Below are positions 1 through 8,177 of a DNA stretch of 21,802 nt, piece by piece. How positions within the stretch are numbered: position 1 is the stretch's first letter; each line of letters starts with the position of its first letter. A program made the position numbers and the translations under genes. The notes below the pieces were generated by a model. It had not been told where the DNA came from, ran no database searches, and saw only the letters and a list, made by a program, of their open reading frames with translations. This stretch comes from CAZZKE01 sp964655005. GTDB taxonomy: Bacteria > Pseudomonadota > Alphaproteobacteria > Rhodospirillales > JABHCV01. The stretch spans positions 1 through 21,802 of the forward strand of contig CAZZKE010000051.1 in assembly GCA_964655005.1 (NCBI GenBank), given 5' to 3'.

Positions 1-4
1 CTGC

Positions 5-146
5 AATTTGGTATAAATATCAAATCAGGATACACGTTGCCAATGAGAAATGCACTATGGGCGTCCCACATTATGGGAAGGGGCATCCAAATAACTTCGA
101 ATCCGGCTAAATCAGTATTTGGCGGTGGCGTTTAATTTGATATAAA
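5..146. repeat. Near-identical 13-bp direct repeat upstream of uppP
   Basis: AATTTGGTATAAA at 5-17 and AATTTGATATAAA at 134-146 match in 12 of 13 positions and lie 129 bp apart in the AT-rich leader of uppP. The pair also contains an inverted match, ATATCAAAT at 17-25 with ATTTGATAT at 135-143. The downstream copy overlaps the likely -10 element of uppP. The repeats could be two regulator sites, two promoters, or chance in AT-rich DNA. Positions 1-171 hold no other gene-like content that I can see. Confidence 0.4.
119..146 (+). promoter_or_regulatory. Candidate sigma70 promoter for uppP
   Basis: TTGGCG at 119-124 and TATAAA at 141-146 are separated by 16 bp, a reasonable -35/-10 pair. Transcription would begin near 153, leaving a leader of about 20 nt before the start codon at 172. 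The assignment rests only on consensus similarity. Confidence 0.35.
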
Positions 147-171
147 GGGGCAACATTTTGGGGGTTGCGCT

Positions 172-975
172 TTGCCGATTCTACATATTGTGGTCCTTGC
201 CCTGTTTCAGGGGATTACCGAATTCCTGCCGATCAGTTCATCGGGGCATCTGGTGCTGGTGCCGGCCCTGACCGGCTGGGCCGATCAGGGGTTGATAATC
301 GATGTCGCCGTGCATGTCGGAACCCTGGTCGCGGTGGTCCTGTACTTCTGGCGCGATGTTCTGGGGATGGTTCGGGGGGTGCTGAATTTGCTGCGCGGGC
401 GCGTCGATTCCAATGCCCGCATGGCCGGGCTTATTATCCTGGCGACGTTGCCCGTTATCGGCGCCGGTTACGTCCTCAATCGTTATGGCGTGGATGCCCT
501 GCGCTCGGTCACCGTCATCGCCTGGGCGACGCTCGGCTTCGGCATCGTGCTTTATGTTACCGACAAGATGGGGATGACGCTGCGCCGGATGGAACACCTG
601 GGCGTCAGCGACGCGGTGATTATCGGCCTGGCTCAGGTGCTGGCGCTGATTCCGGGCACCAGCCGGTCGGGCATCACCATGTCGGCGGCCCGCTTGCTGG
701 GCATCGAGCGAACCGACGCGGCGCGGTTTTCCATGCTGTTGTCGATTCCGACGATTGTCGGCGCCGGCACGCTCAAGGGGCTTGAGCTGTACCAGTCGGG
801 CAATGCGCAACTGACAACCGACGCCATCCTGGCCGCCGCGCTGGCCTGCGTATCGGCCCTGCTCGCCGTCTTCCTGCTGATGGCCTGGCTGAAACGGTCC
901 GATTTTACGCCTTTTGTCGTTTACCGGATTATCCTCGGCGTCGGTCTGCTGGCTTATTCTTACGGTTATATATAG
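172..975 (+). CDS. uppP: Undecaprenyl-diphosphatase UppP (BacA family)
   Basis: This inner-membrane enzyme dephosphorylates undecaprenyl diphosphate so that the lipid carrier can be reused for peptidoglycan and other surface polymers; overexpression of family members gives bacitracin resistance. The 267 residues match the usual family length. The first family motif is QGITEFLPISSSGH at residues 13-26, with Q in place of the first glutamate, consistent with the known (E/Q)xxxE pattern. The second motif, PGTSRSG, is at 161-167 with the catalytic arginine at 165. The rest is strongly hydrophobic, consistent with a polytopic membrane protein. The start codon is TTG, preceded by a G-rich stretch (160-164) that could serve as ribosome binding site. 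The gene stands alone and converges on the oxidoreductase at 1018, to which it has no functional link. Confidence 0.95.
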   Translation: MPILHIVVLALFQGITEFLPISSSGHLVLVPALTGWADQGLIIDVAVHVGTLVAVVLYFWRDVLGMVRGVLNLLRGRVDSNARMAGLIILATLPVIGAGYVLNRYGVDALRSVTVIAWATLGFGIVLYVTDKMGMTLRRMEHLGVSDAVIIGLAQVLALIPGTSRSGITMSAARLLGIERTDAARFSMLLSIPTIVGAGTLKGLELYQSGNAQLTTDAILAAALACVSALLAVFLLMAWLKRSDFTPFVVYRIILGVGLLAYSYGYI

Positions 976-988
976 GGCTTTCCGATCA

Positions 989-1015
989 GGCGGATGCCCG
1001 CCCAATGGCGGTTTT
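989..1015 (+). terminator. Weak overlapping hairpins after uppP
   Basis: The 42-base gap between the convergent genes holds two mutually exclusive 5-bp hairpins sharing one arm: GGCGG (989-993) with CCGCC (998-1002), and CCGCC (998-1002) with GGCGG (1007-1011). The second is followed by TTTT at 1012-1015 and would be a short intrinsic terminator for uppP. The stem is short and the T-tract modest. Confidence 0.3.
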
Positions 1016-1017
1016 GC

Positions 1018-4000
1018 CTATGCGGTATCCAGCAGCCTGGCGACGGTTTCCCGGGCCGATTTTACGGCGCTTTCCTTGACCGCCCCAAAACCCTTGATCT
1101 GCATCGGCTCCTCTAGCACCCGCCGCCATGTGGTGGCGTTATCGGGGTTCAGGGTACGCACGCAATCGGCCAGCAGCCCCTCGTACCAGCGGATTAATTG
1201 ACGCTCCATGCGGCGCTCGCCGGTATAGCCGAACGGGTCGAGCCGGGTATTGCGAAGAAATTTCAATTTTGCGATGGCCCGGAAGGCCGGGCGTATCCAC
1301 GGCCCGAATACGCTCTTGCGCTTGTAGCCGCGGGCATCCACGCCAAGCGGCAGCAGCGGCGGCGCCAGATGGTAGTTAACCGTGAATCCGGGTTCGAACT
1401 GATCGCTCAGGCAGGCATCGAAACCGGCCCCGGTATACAACCGCGCCACTTCGTATTCGTCCTTGTAGGCCATCAGCTTGAACAGGCTGCGGGCCGCCGC
1501 CTCGGCCAGGCCACTGGCGCCGGTCCTGGTTTCGACCGAGCGGATTTCGGCGATCATTTCACCGTACCGCCTGGCGTAGGCGGCGTCCTGATAGTCTTCC
1601 AGAAACGATCGACGACTGGCGACGATCCGATCGAGAATCGGTGCGGCCTTGTCCGGGGCCGTCATTTCCCCTTTCAGGGCATCGGGGCTGGCCGCCGCGA
1701 CCCGTCCGATCGCGATGGCCCGGTAATTTTTCTCGATGGCCACGCCATTGAGTTCGATGGCCCGGTACAGGGCCGCCAGCGAAATCGGGACCAGACCCTT
1801 CTGCCAGGCGAAGCCAAGCATGATGATATTGGCGAACACGGTGTCGCCGAGAATCCTTCGGGACAGCCGGTTGGCGTCCAGTGCGGCGACGTTTTCGGCG
1901 CCTACGGCATCGCCGATGGCGGCCAGCCGGTCGGCGACCCGCAGGTCGGCATCGCGGCTGCGGACGATGTCGCCGGTCGGCATCTCGGCCAGATTGACCG
2001 CCGCCTGCATGCCGCGCCGGTAGCTGGCGGAAGCCTTCGGCGATGAAGAGACGACGATATCGCAGCCGATCAGCGCGTCGGCGGCATGATGGTCTATGCG
2101 GACCTGATTGATGGCGGCGGGCTGCCGGGCCAGCCGGACATAACTAAGGACCGGGCCGAATTTCTGGGCGAAGCCGGTGAAGTCGAGGACGGTGGCGCCC
2201 CTGCCATTCAGATGCGCGGCCATGGTAATCAATGCGCCGACGGTGACTACGCCGGTGCCGCCGACCCCGGTAATCAGCAGGTCATAGGGATCGTCCAGTG
2301 ACGGCAAAACAGGCATCGGAAGATCGCGGACCAGGGCTTCGATATCGATTCCGATATCCGCCCGGTTCCGGCGCACCGCGCCTTCGACGGTAACCAGGGC
2401 CGGGCAGAACCCGTCCAGACAGGAAAAATCCTTGTTGCATGATGACTGATTGATGTGGCGCTTGGCGCCGAATTCCGTCTCGACCGGTTCGACGCTAAGA
2501 CAGTTCGATTGGAAACTGCAATCGCCACAACCTTCGCACACCAGTTCGTTGATCACGGCGAAGCGTTTCGGGTCCGGCAACTGTCCGCGCTTGCGGCGGC
2601 GGCGCTTCTCGGTGGCGCACATTTGTTCATATATCAGCACCGAGACGCCCTTGACCCGGCGCAATTCACGCTGTAGCGGGTCGAGGTCGCGGCGATGATG
2701 AATGGTCGTTCCCGGGGGGAAGTCGCGGGCCGAAAACTTGTCGGGTTCATCGGATACCAGGGCGATGCGCCCGACCCCTTCGGCGTGGGCGATGTTGGCT
2801 ACCGCCTGGACGCTGACCGGGCCGTCGACGGGCTGGCCGCCGGTCATGGCGACGGCGCCGTTGTACAGAATTTTATAGGTTATGTTGGTTTTCGCCGCGA
2901 CCGCCTGACGGATCGCCATCGATCCGGAATGATACCAGGTTCCATCGCCGAGATTCTGGAAGACATGACCGTTTCCGGTGAACCGCGACGAGGCTACCCA
3001 GTTGACGCCTTCGCCGCCCATCTGGATCAGCGAGGTAGTGTTCCGGTCCATCCAGGTGACCATGCCGTGGCAGCCGATGCCGGCCATGGCGCGAGATCCT
3101 TCGGGCACCCTGGTCGAAGTGTTGTGCGGGCAGCCGGAACAAAAATACGGGGTCCGGGTGGCGCCCTCCACGGAGATGCAGACCGGCGGTGTCCCGGTCA
3201 GCTTGGCGGCGCGCTCGATCAGGCCTTCGTCGGGGAACAGGCCGGCCAGGCGTTTGGCGACTATGGGTATCAACATGTGCGGCGATAACTCGCCGGTCCA
3301 TGGAACCAGCCGTTCGCCAAGCTCGTCGCGCTTGCCGATCATGGCGCCGGGCTTGTCGCCCGGCCAGTCGTAGAAGTATTCCTTGAACTGGCTTTCAATG
3401 ATGCCGCGCTTTTCCTCGATGACCAGGACCTCGCGCTTGCCGCGCACGAAATCGAGCGCATCGCGGCGGGCCAGCGGCCAGACCATGCCGACTTTATATA
3501 TGTCGATGCCCAGGCGGCGGCATTCGGCCTCGTCGAGGCCCAGCAAACGCAGCGCTTCCATCAGGTCAAGATGGCCCTTGCCGGTGGTCACGATACCGAA
3601 TGAGGCATCGGGTATTTCGTAGATGTGGCGGTCGATGGGATTGGCTTCGGCGAAGGCGAAGACGGCGTTCTTCTTGGCTTCCACCCGTTCTTCGATATGC
3701 GGACCGGGCAGGTCCGGCCAGCGGTAATGAAGGCCGCCCGGCGGTGTTTCGAATTGCGGCGCGACGAAATGGCGGTCGGGCGCCAGGTCGATGGCGGCGG
3801 AGGATTCGACCGTTTCCGATACCGCCTTGAAGCCGACCCACATGCCGGAAAACCGCGACAGCGCGTAACCGTATTCGCCGAAGGCCAGATATTCATCGAC
3901 GCCGGCCGGGTTCAGCACCGGCATAAACCAGGACAGGAAAGCGGCGTCGGACTGGTGCGGCATGGATGAAGATACACAGCCATGATCGTCTCCGGCGACG

Positions 4001-4440
4001 ACCAAAACGCCGCCATTCGGCGAAGAGCCATAGGCGTTGCCGTGTTTCAGGGCATCGCCGGAACGGTCTATTCCCGGCCCCTTGCCGTACCACATGGCGA
4101 ATACGCCATCGACGGTGCGGTCCGGGTTGGTCTCGACCTGCTGCGTCCCAAGGACGGCGGTGGCGGCCAGGTCTTCATTGACGGCGGGCAGAAATTCGAT
4201 GCCGGTATCTTCCAGCCGGCTTGTTGCCCGCCACAGTTCAAGATCGACGCCGCCCAGCGGCGAGCCGCGATAGCCCGATACGAATCCGGCGGTATTGCGA
4301 CCGGCCTGCCGGTCCCGTCGCGCCTGATCGAACAGGATACGGACCAGCGCCTGGGTCCCGCTGATGAATATGCGACCGGTCGACCGGCCATAGCGGTCAT
4401 CCAGTTCATAGCTTTCAAGATTATTAGTCTGGTCGTCCAT
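1018..4440 (-). CDS. Indolepyruvate:ferredoxin oxidoreductase, fused single chain
   Basis: The family oxidatively decarboxylates aryl-pyruvates such as indolepyruvate, made from aromatic amino acids by transamination, to aryl-acetyl-CoA with reduction of ferredoxin. With the chosen start the protein has 1140 residues, the size expected when the alpha (IorA) and beta/gamma (IorB) parts are joined in one chain. The N-terminal region includes SGYRGSPLGG near 55-64. The thiamine-diphosphate part contains GDGTWYHSG at about 498-506. A cysteine cluster follows, CEGCGDC and further C residues at about 635-679, suiting Fe-S centres. The gamma-type part begins with GVGGTGVVTVGA near 725, and a long family-specific C-terminal region ends the chain. 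I start at ATG 4440 because AAGGA lies just upstream; an ATG at 4536 would add 32 residues of unlike composition. The gene diverges from an Lrp-type regulator, its likely controller. Confidence 0.93.
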   Translation of the reverse strand: MDDQTNNLESYELDDRYGRSTGRIFISGTQALVRILFDQARRDRQAGRNTAGFVSGYRGSPLGGVDLELWRATSRLEDTGIEFLPAVNEDLAATAVLGTQQVETNPDRTVDGVFAMWYGKGPGIDRSGDALKHGNAYGSSPNGGVLVVAGDDHGCVSSSMPHQSDAAFLSWFMPVLNPAGVDEYLAFGEYGYALSRFSGMWVGFKAVSETVESSAAIDLAPDRHFVAPQFETPPGGLHYRWPDLPGPHIEERVEAKKNAVFAFAEANPIDRHIYEIPDASFGIVTTGKGHLDLMEALRLLGLDEAECRRLGIDIYKVGMVWPLARRDALDFVRGKREVLVIEEKRGIIESQFKEYFYDWPGDKPGAMIGKRDELGERLVPWTGELSPHMLIPIVAKRLAGLFPDEGLIERAAKLTGTPPVCISVEGATRTPYFCSGCPHNTSTRVPEGSRAMAGIGCHGMVTWMDRNTTSLIQMGGEGVNWVASSRFTGNGHVFQNLGDGTWYHSGSMAIRQAVAAKTNITYKILYNGAVAMTGGQPVDGPVSVQAVANIAHAEGVGRIALVSDEPDKFSARDFPPGTTIHHRRDLDPLQRELRRVKGVSVLIYEQMCATEKRRRRKRGQLPDPKRFAVINELVCEGCGDCSFQSNCLSVEPVETEFGAKRHINQSSCNKDFSCLDGFCPALVTVEGAVRRNRADIGIDIEALVRDLPMPVLPSLDDPYDLLITGVGGTGVVTVGALITMAAHLNGRGATVLDFTGFAQKFGPVLSYVRLARQPAAINQVRIDHHAADALIGCDIVVSSSPKASASYRRGMQAAVNLAEMPTGDIVRSRDADLRVADRLAAIGDAVGAENVAALDANRLSRRILGDTVFANIIMLGFAWQKGLVPISLAALYRAIELNGVAIEKNYRAIAIGRVAAASPDALKGEMTAPDKAAPILDRIVASRRSFLEDYQDAAYARRYGEMIAEIRSVETRTGASGLAEAAARSLFKLMAYKDEYEVARLYTGAGFDACLSDQFEPGFTVNYHLAPPLLPLGVDARGYKRKSVFGPWIRPAFRAIAKLKFLRNTRLDPFGYTGERRMERQLIRWYEGLLADCVRTLNPDNATTWRRVLEEPMQIKGFGAVKESAVKSARETVARLLDTA

Positions 4441-4444
4441 CTGC

Positions 4445-4469
4445 GGTATTCCTTCGCCAGGAGAATACC
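4445..4469 (-). promoter_or_regulatory. 5'-UTR hairpin covering the oxidoreductase RBS
   Basis: Read on the minus strand, GGTATTC (4469-4463) and GAATACC (4451-4445) form a perfect 7-bp stem around an 11-nt loop. The AAGGA ribosome binding site of the oxidoreductase lies partly in the 3' arm, and the hairpin ends only four bases before the ATG at 4440. A folded hairpin could limit translation initiation. The structure is visible; the function is inference. Confidence 0.45.
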
Positions 4470-4579
4470 ATAGAGCCACGGAAAGGATATTCTTGAATAA
4501 CCGTTTTTCAATCAAGTTATGGTAAATATGACCCATTTATCTTATAAATTTGGTTATATTGTTCAAATAGGGTGGAATT

Positions 4580-5038
4580 ATGGAAATTGAAGATCAAGAC
4601 CGCCGCATCCTGCGGGCCTTGCAGGAAGACGGTCGCATGTCCAATCAGGATCTGGCGGCAAAGGCCGCCATGTCGGCCTCGGCCTGTTGGCGGCGGGTGC
4701 GGGCGCTGGAAGCGGCCGGCATAATTGAAGGCTACACGGCGCTGGTGAATGCCTCGAAGGCCGGCCTGGGCTTCCATGCCGTCGTCTACATCCATCTTGA
4801 TCGGCATGATTCCAGTTTCGTCGCGGCCTTTATCGCCGAGGTCGGGCTCAGGCCGGAAGTGCTCGATTGTTTTGCCACGACCGGCGAGGCCGACTATTAT
4901 ATACGGGTCAGGTGCCGCGATCTGGACGCCTATAACACCTTCCTTGACGGTGTCCTGTTTCGCCTGCCGGGTATCGCAAATGTTCGCACCAGTCTGGTTC
5001 TCAAGGAAATCAAACACCAGACCACATTGGATATCTAA
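4580..5038 (+). CDS. Lrp/AsnC-family transcriptional regulator
   Basis: The protein has 152 residues, the typical length for a feast/famine regulator. Residues about 3-62 form the winged HTH (LQEDGRMSNQDLAAKAAMSA, then CWRRVRALEAAGIIEGY). Residues about 66-148 form the RAM ligand-binding domain, with TTGEADYYIRVRCRDLDAY in the usual position. Such proteins bind amino acids or related acids and often control a divergent metabolic gene. Here the divergent gene is an amino-acid-catabolic indolepyruvate oxidoreductase 139 bases away, so the likely effector is an aromatic amino acid or its keto acid (inference). The ATG at 4580 follows an AGGGTGG Shine-Dalgarno-like stretch at about 4569-4575. The next gene starts seven bases after its last base and is probably co-transcribed. 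Confidence 0.92.
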   Translation: MEIEDQDRRILRALQEDGRMSNQDLAAKAAMSASACWRRVRALEAAGIIEGYTALVNASKAGLGFHAVVYIHLDRHDSSFVAAFIAEVGLRPEVLDCFATTGEADYYIRVRCRDLDAYNTFLDGVLFRLPGIANVRTSLVLKEIKHQTTLDI

Positions 5039-5044
5039 TATTTA

Positions 5045-5575
5045 ATGACCGACACCATGCATGAACAATTCATCGCCTGGCAGTGCCGGATAAGGCAGAT
5101 GTCGATTCGCGATCATCAGGGCCGACCGCTTGACGGCATGCGGGCGCGAATCGAAGACGACCGGGGCGCGGTCGTCGCCGAGGCGGTGACGATGCTGATT
5201 TTGCACAAGGATCCGGCGGCGGCGACCGACGCCTTTCGGCACATAGTCAAGAAGACCCATGACCCGAAATCGCGCCGCGATGATGCGCTCAAACTGCTGA
5301 GTTCCGTACACTATCAGTATCCGGAAGATTTCGCCGGCGTCCTGACCGCCCTGTTTTCGGAAAACTCGGGCATCGCGGCGCGGCTATTGGCGCTGGGCCG
5401 TTGCCGGCTGTCGTTCAGCCAGTTCGGTCAATCGTTCGCCTTCGCCGCCGGAGTTTCGCTGGCGGACAGGGAATCGCCGGCCTGGCGGGCGACATTCTGG
5501 CACAATCACATGTTCAGTCCGGCGCTTCCCGATACCGTGTCGATACTGCAATTCAGTCCCGAATGGCCGGGCTAA
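5045..5575 (+). CDS. Hypothetical protein, co-transcribed with the Lrp regulator
   Basis: I do not recognise this 176-residue protein. It starts six bases after the regulator's stop with no clear Shine-Dalgarno sequence, so translation is probably coupled. It has no signal peptide or obvious membrane segment. The N-terminal third is charged. The middle is helical in character (DDALKLLSSVHYQYPEDFAG). The C-terminal third is richer in aromatic residues (SFSQFGQSFAFAAG, FWHNHMF). No cysteine pair, P-loop or other catalytic motif is visible; one cysteine lies in LGRCRLSF. The long frame, GC-biased third codon positions and operon placement support a real gene. It converges on the minus-strand operon with stop codons overlapping by four bases. 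Confidence 0.75.
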   Translation: MTDTMHEQFIAWQCRIRQMSIRDHQGRPLDGMRARIEDDRGAVVAEAVTMLILHKDPAAATDAFRHIVKKTHDPKSRRDDALKLLSSVHYQYPEDFAGVLTALFSENSGIAARLLALGRCRLSFSQFGQSFAFAAGVSLADRESPAWRATFWHNHMFSPALPDTVSILQFSPEWPG

Positions 5576-5961
5576 AATTTCTTGTAGGCCTGTTTTAGCT
5601 GGACCAGCGGATGCCGTTCCGACATCTGGAATTTAAGCAGCAGTTCGCGGGCGATCATGTCCCGGTCCTGCTGGTTGTCGGGCAGTTCCATGTCGTCGGG
5701 CACCTGGACCCAGCCGTTAATGTTACGATCGAACACGGCGGCCTTGCCTTCTTCGTATCCCAGGTGAATGTCTTCCAGCCAGTTCAGGTCGCGCCAGCCC
5801 ATGACCGCCATGTATTCTTTCAGATAGGGCGTAAGGCGGTCGTAGTCCGGAACCAGATTAACGTCGTAGCGGTAGCCGATGTGCTGGCCGATTTCCTGTT
5901 CGCGGGTGGAATCCAGTCCGTCGGATTTCAGGAACTGATCGATATCATTGCTGTCGGTCAT
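5572..5961 (-). CDS. Conserved-looking small protein ending the GS-GlxBCD operon; unknown function
   Basis: I do not recognise this family. It is a 129-residue, cysteine-free, acidic and aromatic-rich soluble protein without signal peptide or membrane segment; notable stretches are YKKF at the end and MGWRDLNWLEDIHLGYEEGK mid-protein. Its ATG lies 12 bases after the glxD stop, and its ribosome binding site (TAGGAG) includes the glxD stop codon, so it is almost certainly translated with glxD. That position suggests an accessory, assembly or substrate-specific subunit of the glutamate-synthase-like enzyme (inference). Its stop overlaps that of the convergent 176-aa gene, and no terminator is visible between them. 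Confidence 0.82.
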   Translation of the reverse strand: MTDSNDIDQFLKSDGLDSTREQEIGQHIGYRYDVNLVPDYDRLTPYLKEYMAVMGWRDLNWLEDIHLGYEEGKAAVFDRNINGWVQVPDDMELPDNQQDRDMIARELLLKFQMSERHPLVQLKQAYKKF

Positions 5962-5973
5962 TTCTGGGGGCTC

Positions 5974-7311
5974 CTAATAGCGGGTCATGTCGGGGCGCCC
6001 GACGGTGTGCTGCGATCCGGCCAGCGGCACCTGGGCCAGGGCCGAGGCCTCCATGGTCAGGGCCGCCAGGTCTTCCGGTTCCAGGGAATGGATATTGGTC
6101 TTGCCGCAGGCCCGGGCGAACATCTGCGCTTCGATGGTCAGGCAGTGCAGGAAGTTGTAGACCCGTTCGGCGGCTTCGTCCGGATTCAGGCGTTTGCGTA
6201 ATTCCGGGTCTTGCGTCGCCACCCCGACCGGGCAGCGCCCGGTGTGGCAGTGATAGCAATCGCCGGCCTCGACGCCGATTTCATTTTCGTAATCGGCCTC
6301 GGGAATATCCTTGTTGCAGTTCAGCGCCATCATCGCCGAATGGCCGATGGCGATGGCGTCGGCGCCCAGCGCCAGGGCCTTGGCGACGTCGGCGCCGTTG
6401 CGGATGCCGCCGGCGTAGATCAGCGTGATATCGCCGGACTTGCCCAGATCGTCCAGCGCCTTGCGGGCCTGGCGGATGGCGGCGATGCCGGGCACGCCGG
6501 TTTCCTCGGTGGCCAGATGCGGCCCGGCCCCGGTCGAACCTTCCATACCGTCGATATAGATACTGTCGGGGTCGCATTTGATGGCCATGCGGACATCGTC
6601 ATAGACCCGCGCCGCGCCCAGTTTCAACTGGATCGGAATCTGGCCGTCGGTGGCCTGGCGAATTTCCTGAATCTTCAGGGCCAGATCGTCCGGTCCCAGC
6701 CAGTCGGGATGGCGGGCCGGCGAACGCTGGTCGATACCGGCCGGCAGCGAGCGCATTTCGGCGACCTGGTCGGTCACCTTCTGGCCCATTAAATGACCGC
6801 CCAGACCGACCTTGCAGCCCTGGCCGATGAAGAACTCGCAGCCATCGGCCAGTTGCAGGTGATGCGGGTTGAAGCCGTAGCGGGACTGGATGCACTGGTA
6901 GAACCATTTTTCCGAAAAACGCCGTTCGTCGGGGATCATGCCGCCTTCGCCGGAACAGGTGGCGGTTCCGGCCATGGTGGCGCCGCGGGCCAGCGCCGTC
7001 TTGGCCTCGTAGGAAAGGGCGCCGAAGCTCATGCCGGTGATATAGATCGGGATATCCAGTTCCAGCGGGCGCTTGGCCCTGGGGCCGATTACCGTTTTGG
7101 TCTCGCACTTTTCCCGGTAGCCTTCGATGACGAACCGGGTCAGCGTTCCGGGCAGGAAGGTCAGGTCGTCCCAGGATGGAATTTTCTTGAACAGCGACAT
7201 CCCGCGCATACGGTAGCGGCCAAGTTCGGCCTTGATGTGAATGTCGTCTATGACTTCCCGCTTGAATATGAAACTCCTGCCGAGAAGCGACCTGTTGCGT
7301 TCTTTTGCCAT
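5974..7311 (-). CDS. glxD: FMN-binding glutamate-synthase-like protein (GlxD/MgsC family)
   Basis: The 445 residues correspond to the FMN-binding synthase domain of glutamate synthase as a free-standing subunit. Motifs seen: ITGMSFGALS near 91-100, CSGEGGM near 119-125, QLKLGAARVYDD with the conserved lysine at about 230, a phosphate-binding AGGIRNGADVAKALALGADA near 300-319, and the Fe-S motif CYHCHTGRCPVGVATQDP with cysteines at about 352, 355 and 360. In related systems it combines with the amidotransferase and GXGXG subunits to form N-methylglutamate synthase or a GOGAT-like enzyme. It lies 17 bases after glxC and 12 bases before the unknown 129-aa gene. No GltD-type reductase is present in this operon, which fits a non-reductive transferase better than a classical GOGAT (inference). 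Confidence 0.92.
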   Translation of the reverse strand: MAKERNRSLLGRSFIFKREVIDDIHIKAELGRYRMRGMSLFKKIPSWDDLTFLPGTLTRFVIEGYREKCETKTVIGPRAKRPLELDIPIYITGMSFGALSYEAKTALARGATMAGTATCSGEGGMIPDERRFSEKWFYQCIQSRYGFNPHHLQLADGCEFFIGQGCKVGLGGHLMGQKVTDQVAEMRSLPAGIDQRSPARHPDWLGPDDLALKIQEIRQATDGQIPIQLKLGAARVYDDVRMAIKCDPDSIYIDGMEGSTGAGPHLATEETGVPGIAAIRQARKALDDLGKSGDITLIYAGGIRNGADVAKALALGADAIAIGHSAMMALNCNKDIPEADYENEIGVEAGDCYHCHTGRCPVGVATQDPELRKRLNPDEAAERVYNFLHCLTIEAQMFARACGKTNIHSLEPEDLAALTMEASALAQVPLAGSQHTVGRPDMTRY

Positions 7312-7328
7312 GATATTTTACACCTTCT

Positions 7329-8177
7329 CTACAGCACAATTTTCTTTTCGGACGGTTCCAGATTGTCGTAATTCCAGAGCTGTTTGCCGGACACGATTTT
7401 TTGCAGATTTTCGACCCCGTTCGGGGCTTCCATGCCGTACAGCGCCAGCTTGCGCCGCAGCCAGTCGATTTCGAACTCGTTCATCTCGCCGGGCACCGCA
7501 TCGACACCGCACGAGGCGATTTTGCCGCCTACGTAAATGGTGCCGTCGTACATGGAATCGCCCAGGTTAATGCCGGCGTCGCCCAGAATAATCATCCGTC
7601 CGCGTTGCATCATGAAACCGGAAAAGGCGCCGCTGGAACCGCCGACAATGATCGTGCCGCCCTTCTGGTCGATGCCGGTGCGCGACCCGACATCACCCTT
7701 GCACACCAGATCGCCGCCGCGAATGGCGGCGCCGAAGGTGGAACCGGCGTTCTTTTCGACGACCAGGGTGCCGGACATCATGTTTTCGGCGCAGGACCAG
7801 CCGACGCGGCCCCTGATGACGACATTCGGCCCGTCGATCAGGCCGCAGCCGAAGTAGCCCAGGCTGCCTTCGAATTCGAGCCTCAGGCGATTGAGGATAC
7901 CGACTCCCAGCGAATGCTTGGCGAGTGGATTTCTGACCACGATGTGGCCGTGGCCGCTGGCCATCAGGGCACGGATTTTCAGGTTGATATCGTTGATTTC
8001 CATTTCCCGAACATCGATCTCGGCCTTTTTATCCAGATCAACCCGGAAGGCGTCGGGAAGGGTGAAGTTCCCGGAATCCTCATCCACCGAAAAAAACATT
8101 TGTTGGGATCGGCCATGCAGTTGCTCGGTGTGCATGCCCATGTCGTAGCTTTTGTGTTGCTGGTCTAGCGTTGCCAT
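7329..8177 (-). CDS. glxC: GXGXG-domain glutamate-synthase-like protein (GlxC/MgsB family)
   Basis: The 282-residue protein carries the right-handed beta-helix typical of the C-terminal GXGXG domain of glutamate synthase. Repeated G-rich turns run from about residue 80 to 225: GSLGYFGCGL, GRVGWSCAENMMSG, GDVGSRTG, GRMIILGDAG, GTIYVGGKIAS. In the complex this domain is structural and joins the amidotransferase and FMN subunits. The roughly 65-residue N-terminal extension before the beta-helix is longer than in the fused homologue at 16754. The start overlaps the end of glxB by 13 bases and is preceded by GGGGAGGT, supporting this ATG and translational coupling. Confidence 0.9.
   Translation of the reverse strand: MATLDQQHKSYDMGMHTEQLHGRSQQMFFSVDEDSGNFTLPDAFRVDLDKKAEIDVREMEINDINLKIRALMASGHGHIVVRNPLAKHSLGVGILNRLRLEFEGSLGYFGCGLIDGPNVVIRGRVGWSCAENMMSGTLVVEKNAGSTFGAAIRGGDLVCKGDVGSRTGIDQKGGTIIVGGSSGAFSGFMMQRGRMIILGDAGINLGDSMYDGTIYVGGKIASCGVDAVPGEMNEFEIDWLRRKLALYGMEAPNGVENLQKIVSGKQLWNYDNLEPSEKKIVL

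Noticed and set aside
1198..2046. 282-codon plus-strand frame
   Set aside because: It is a shadow of the fused indolepyruvate oxidoreductase, with low-complexity composition and no start signal.
4441..4536. 32-residue extension of the indolepyruvate oxidoreductase
   Set aside because: It is AT-rich with non-homologous-looking composition and runs through the hairpin and likely promoter region. The ATG at 4440 has a good ribosome binding site.
7401..8168. Plus-strand frame of 255 codons
   Set aside because: It is antisense to glxC, whose beta-helix repeats are unmistakable.
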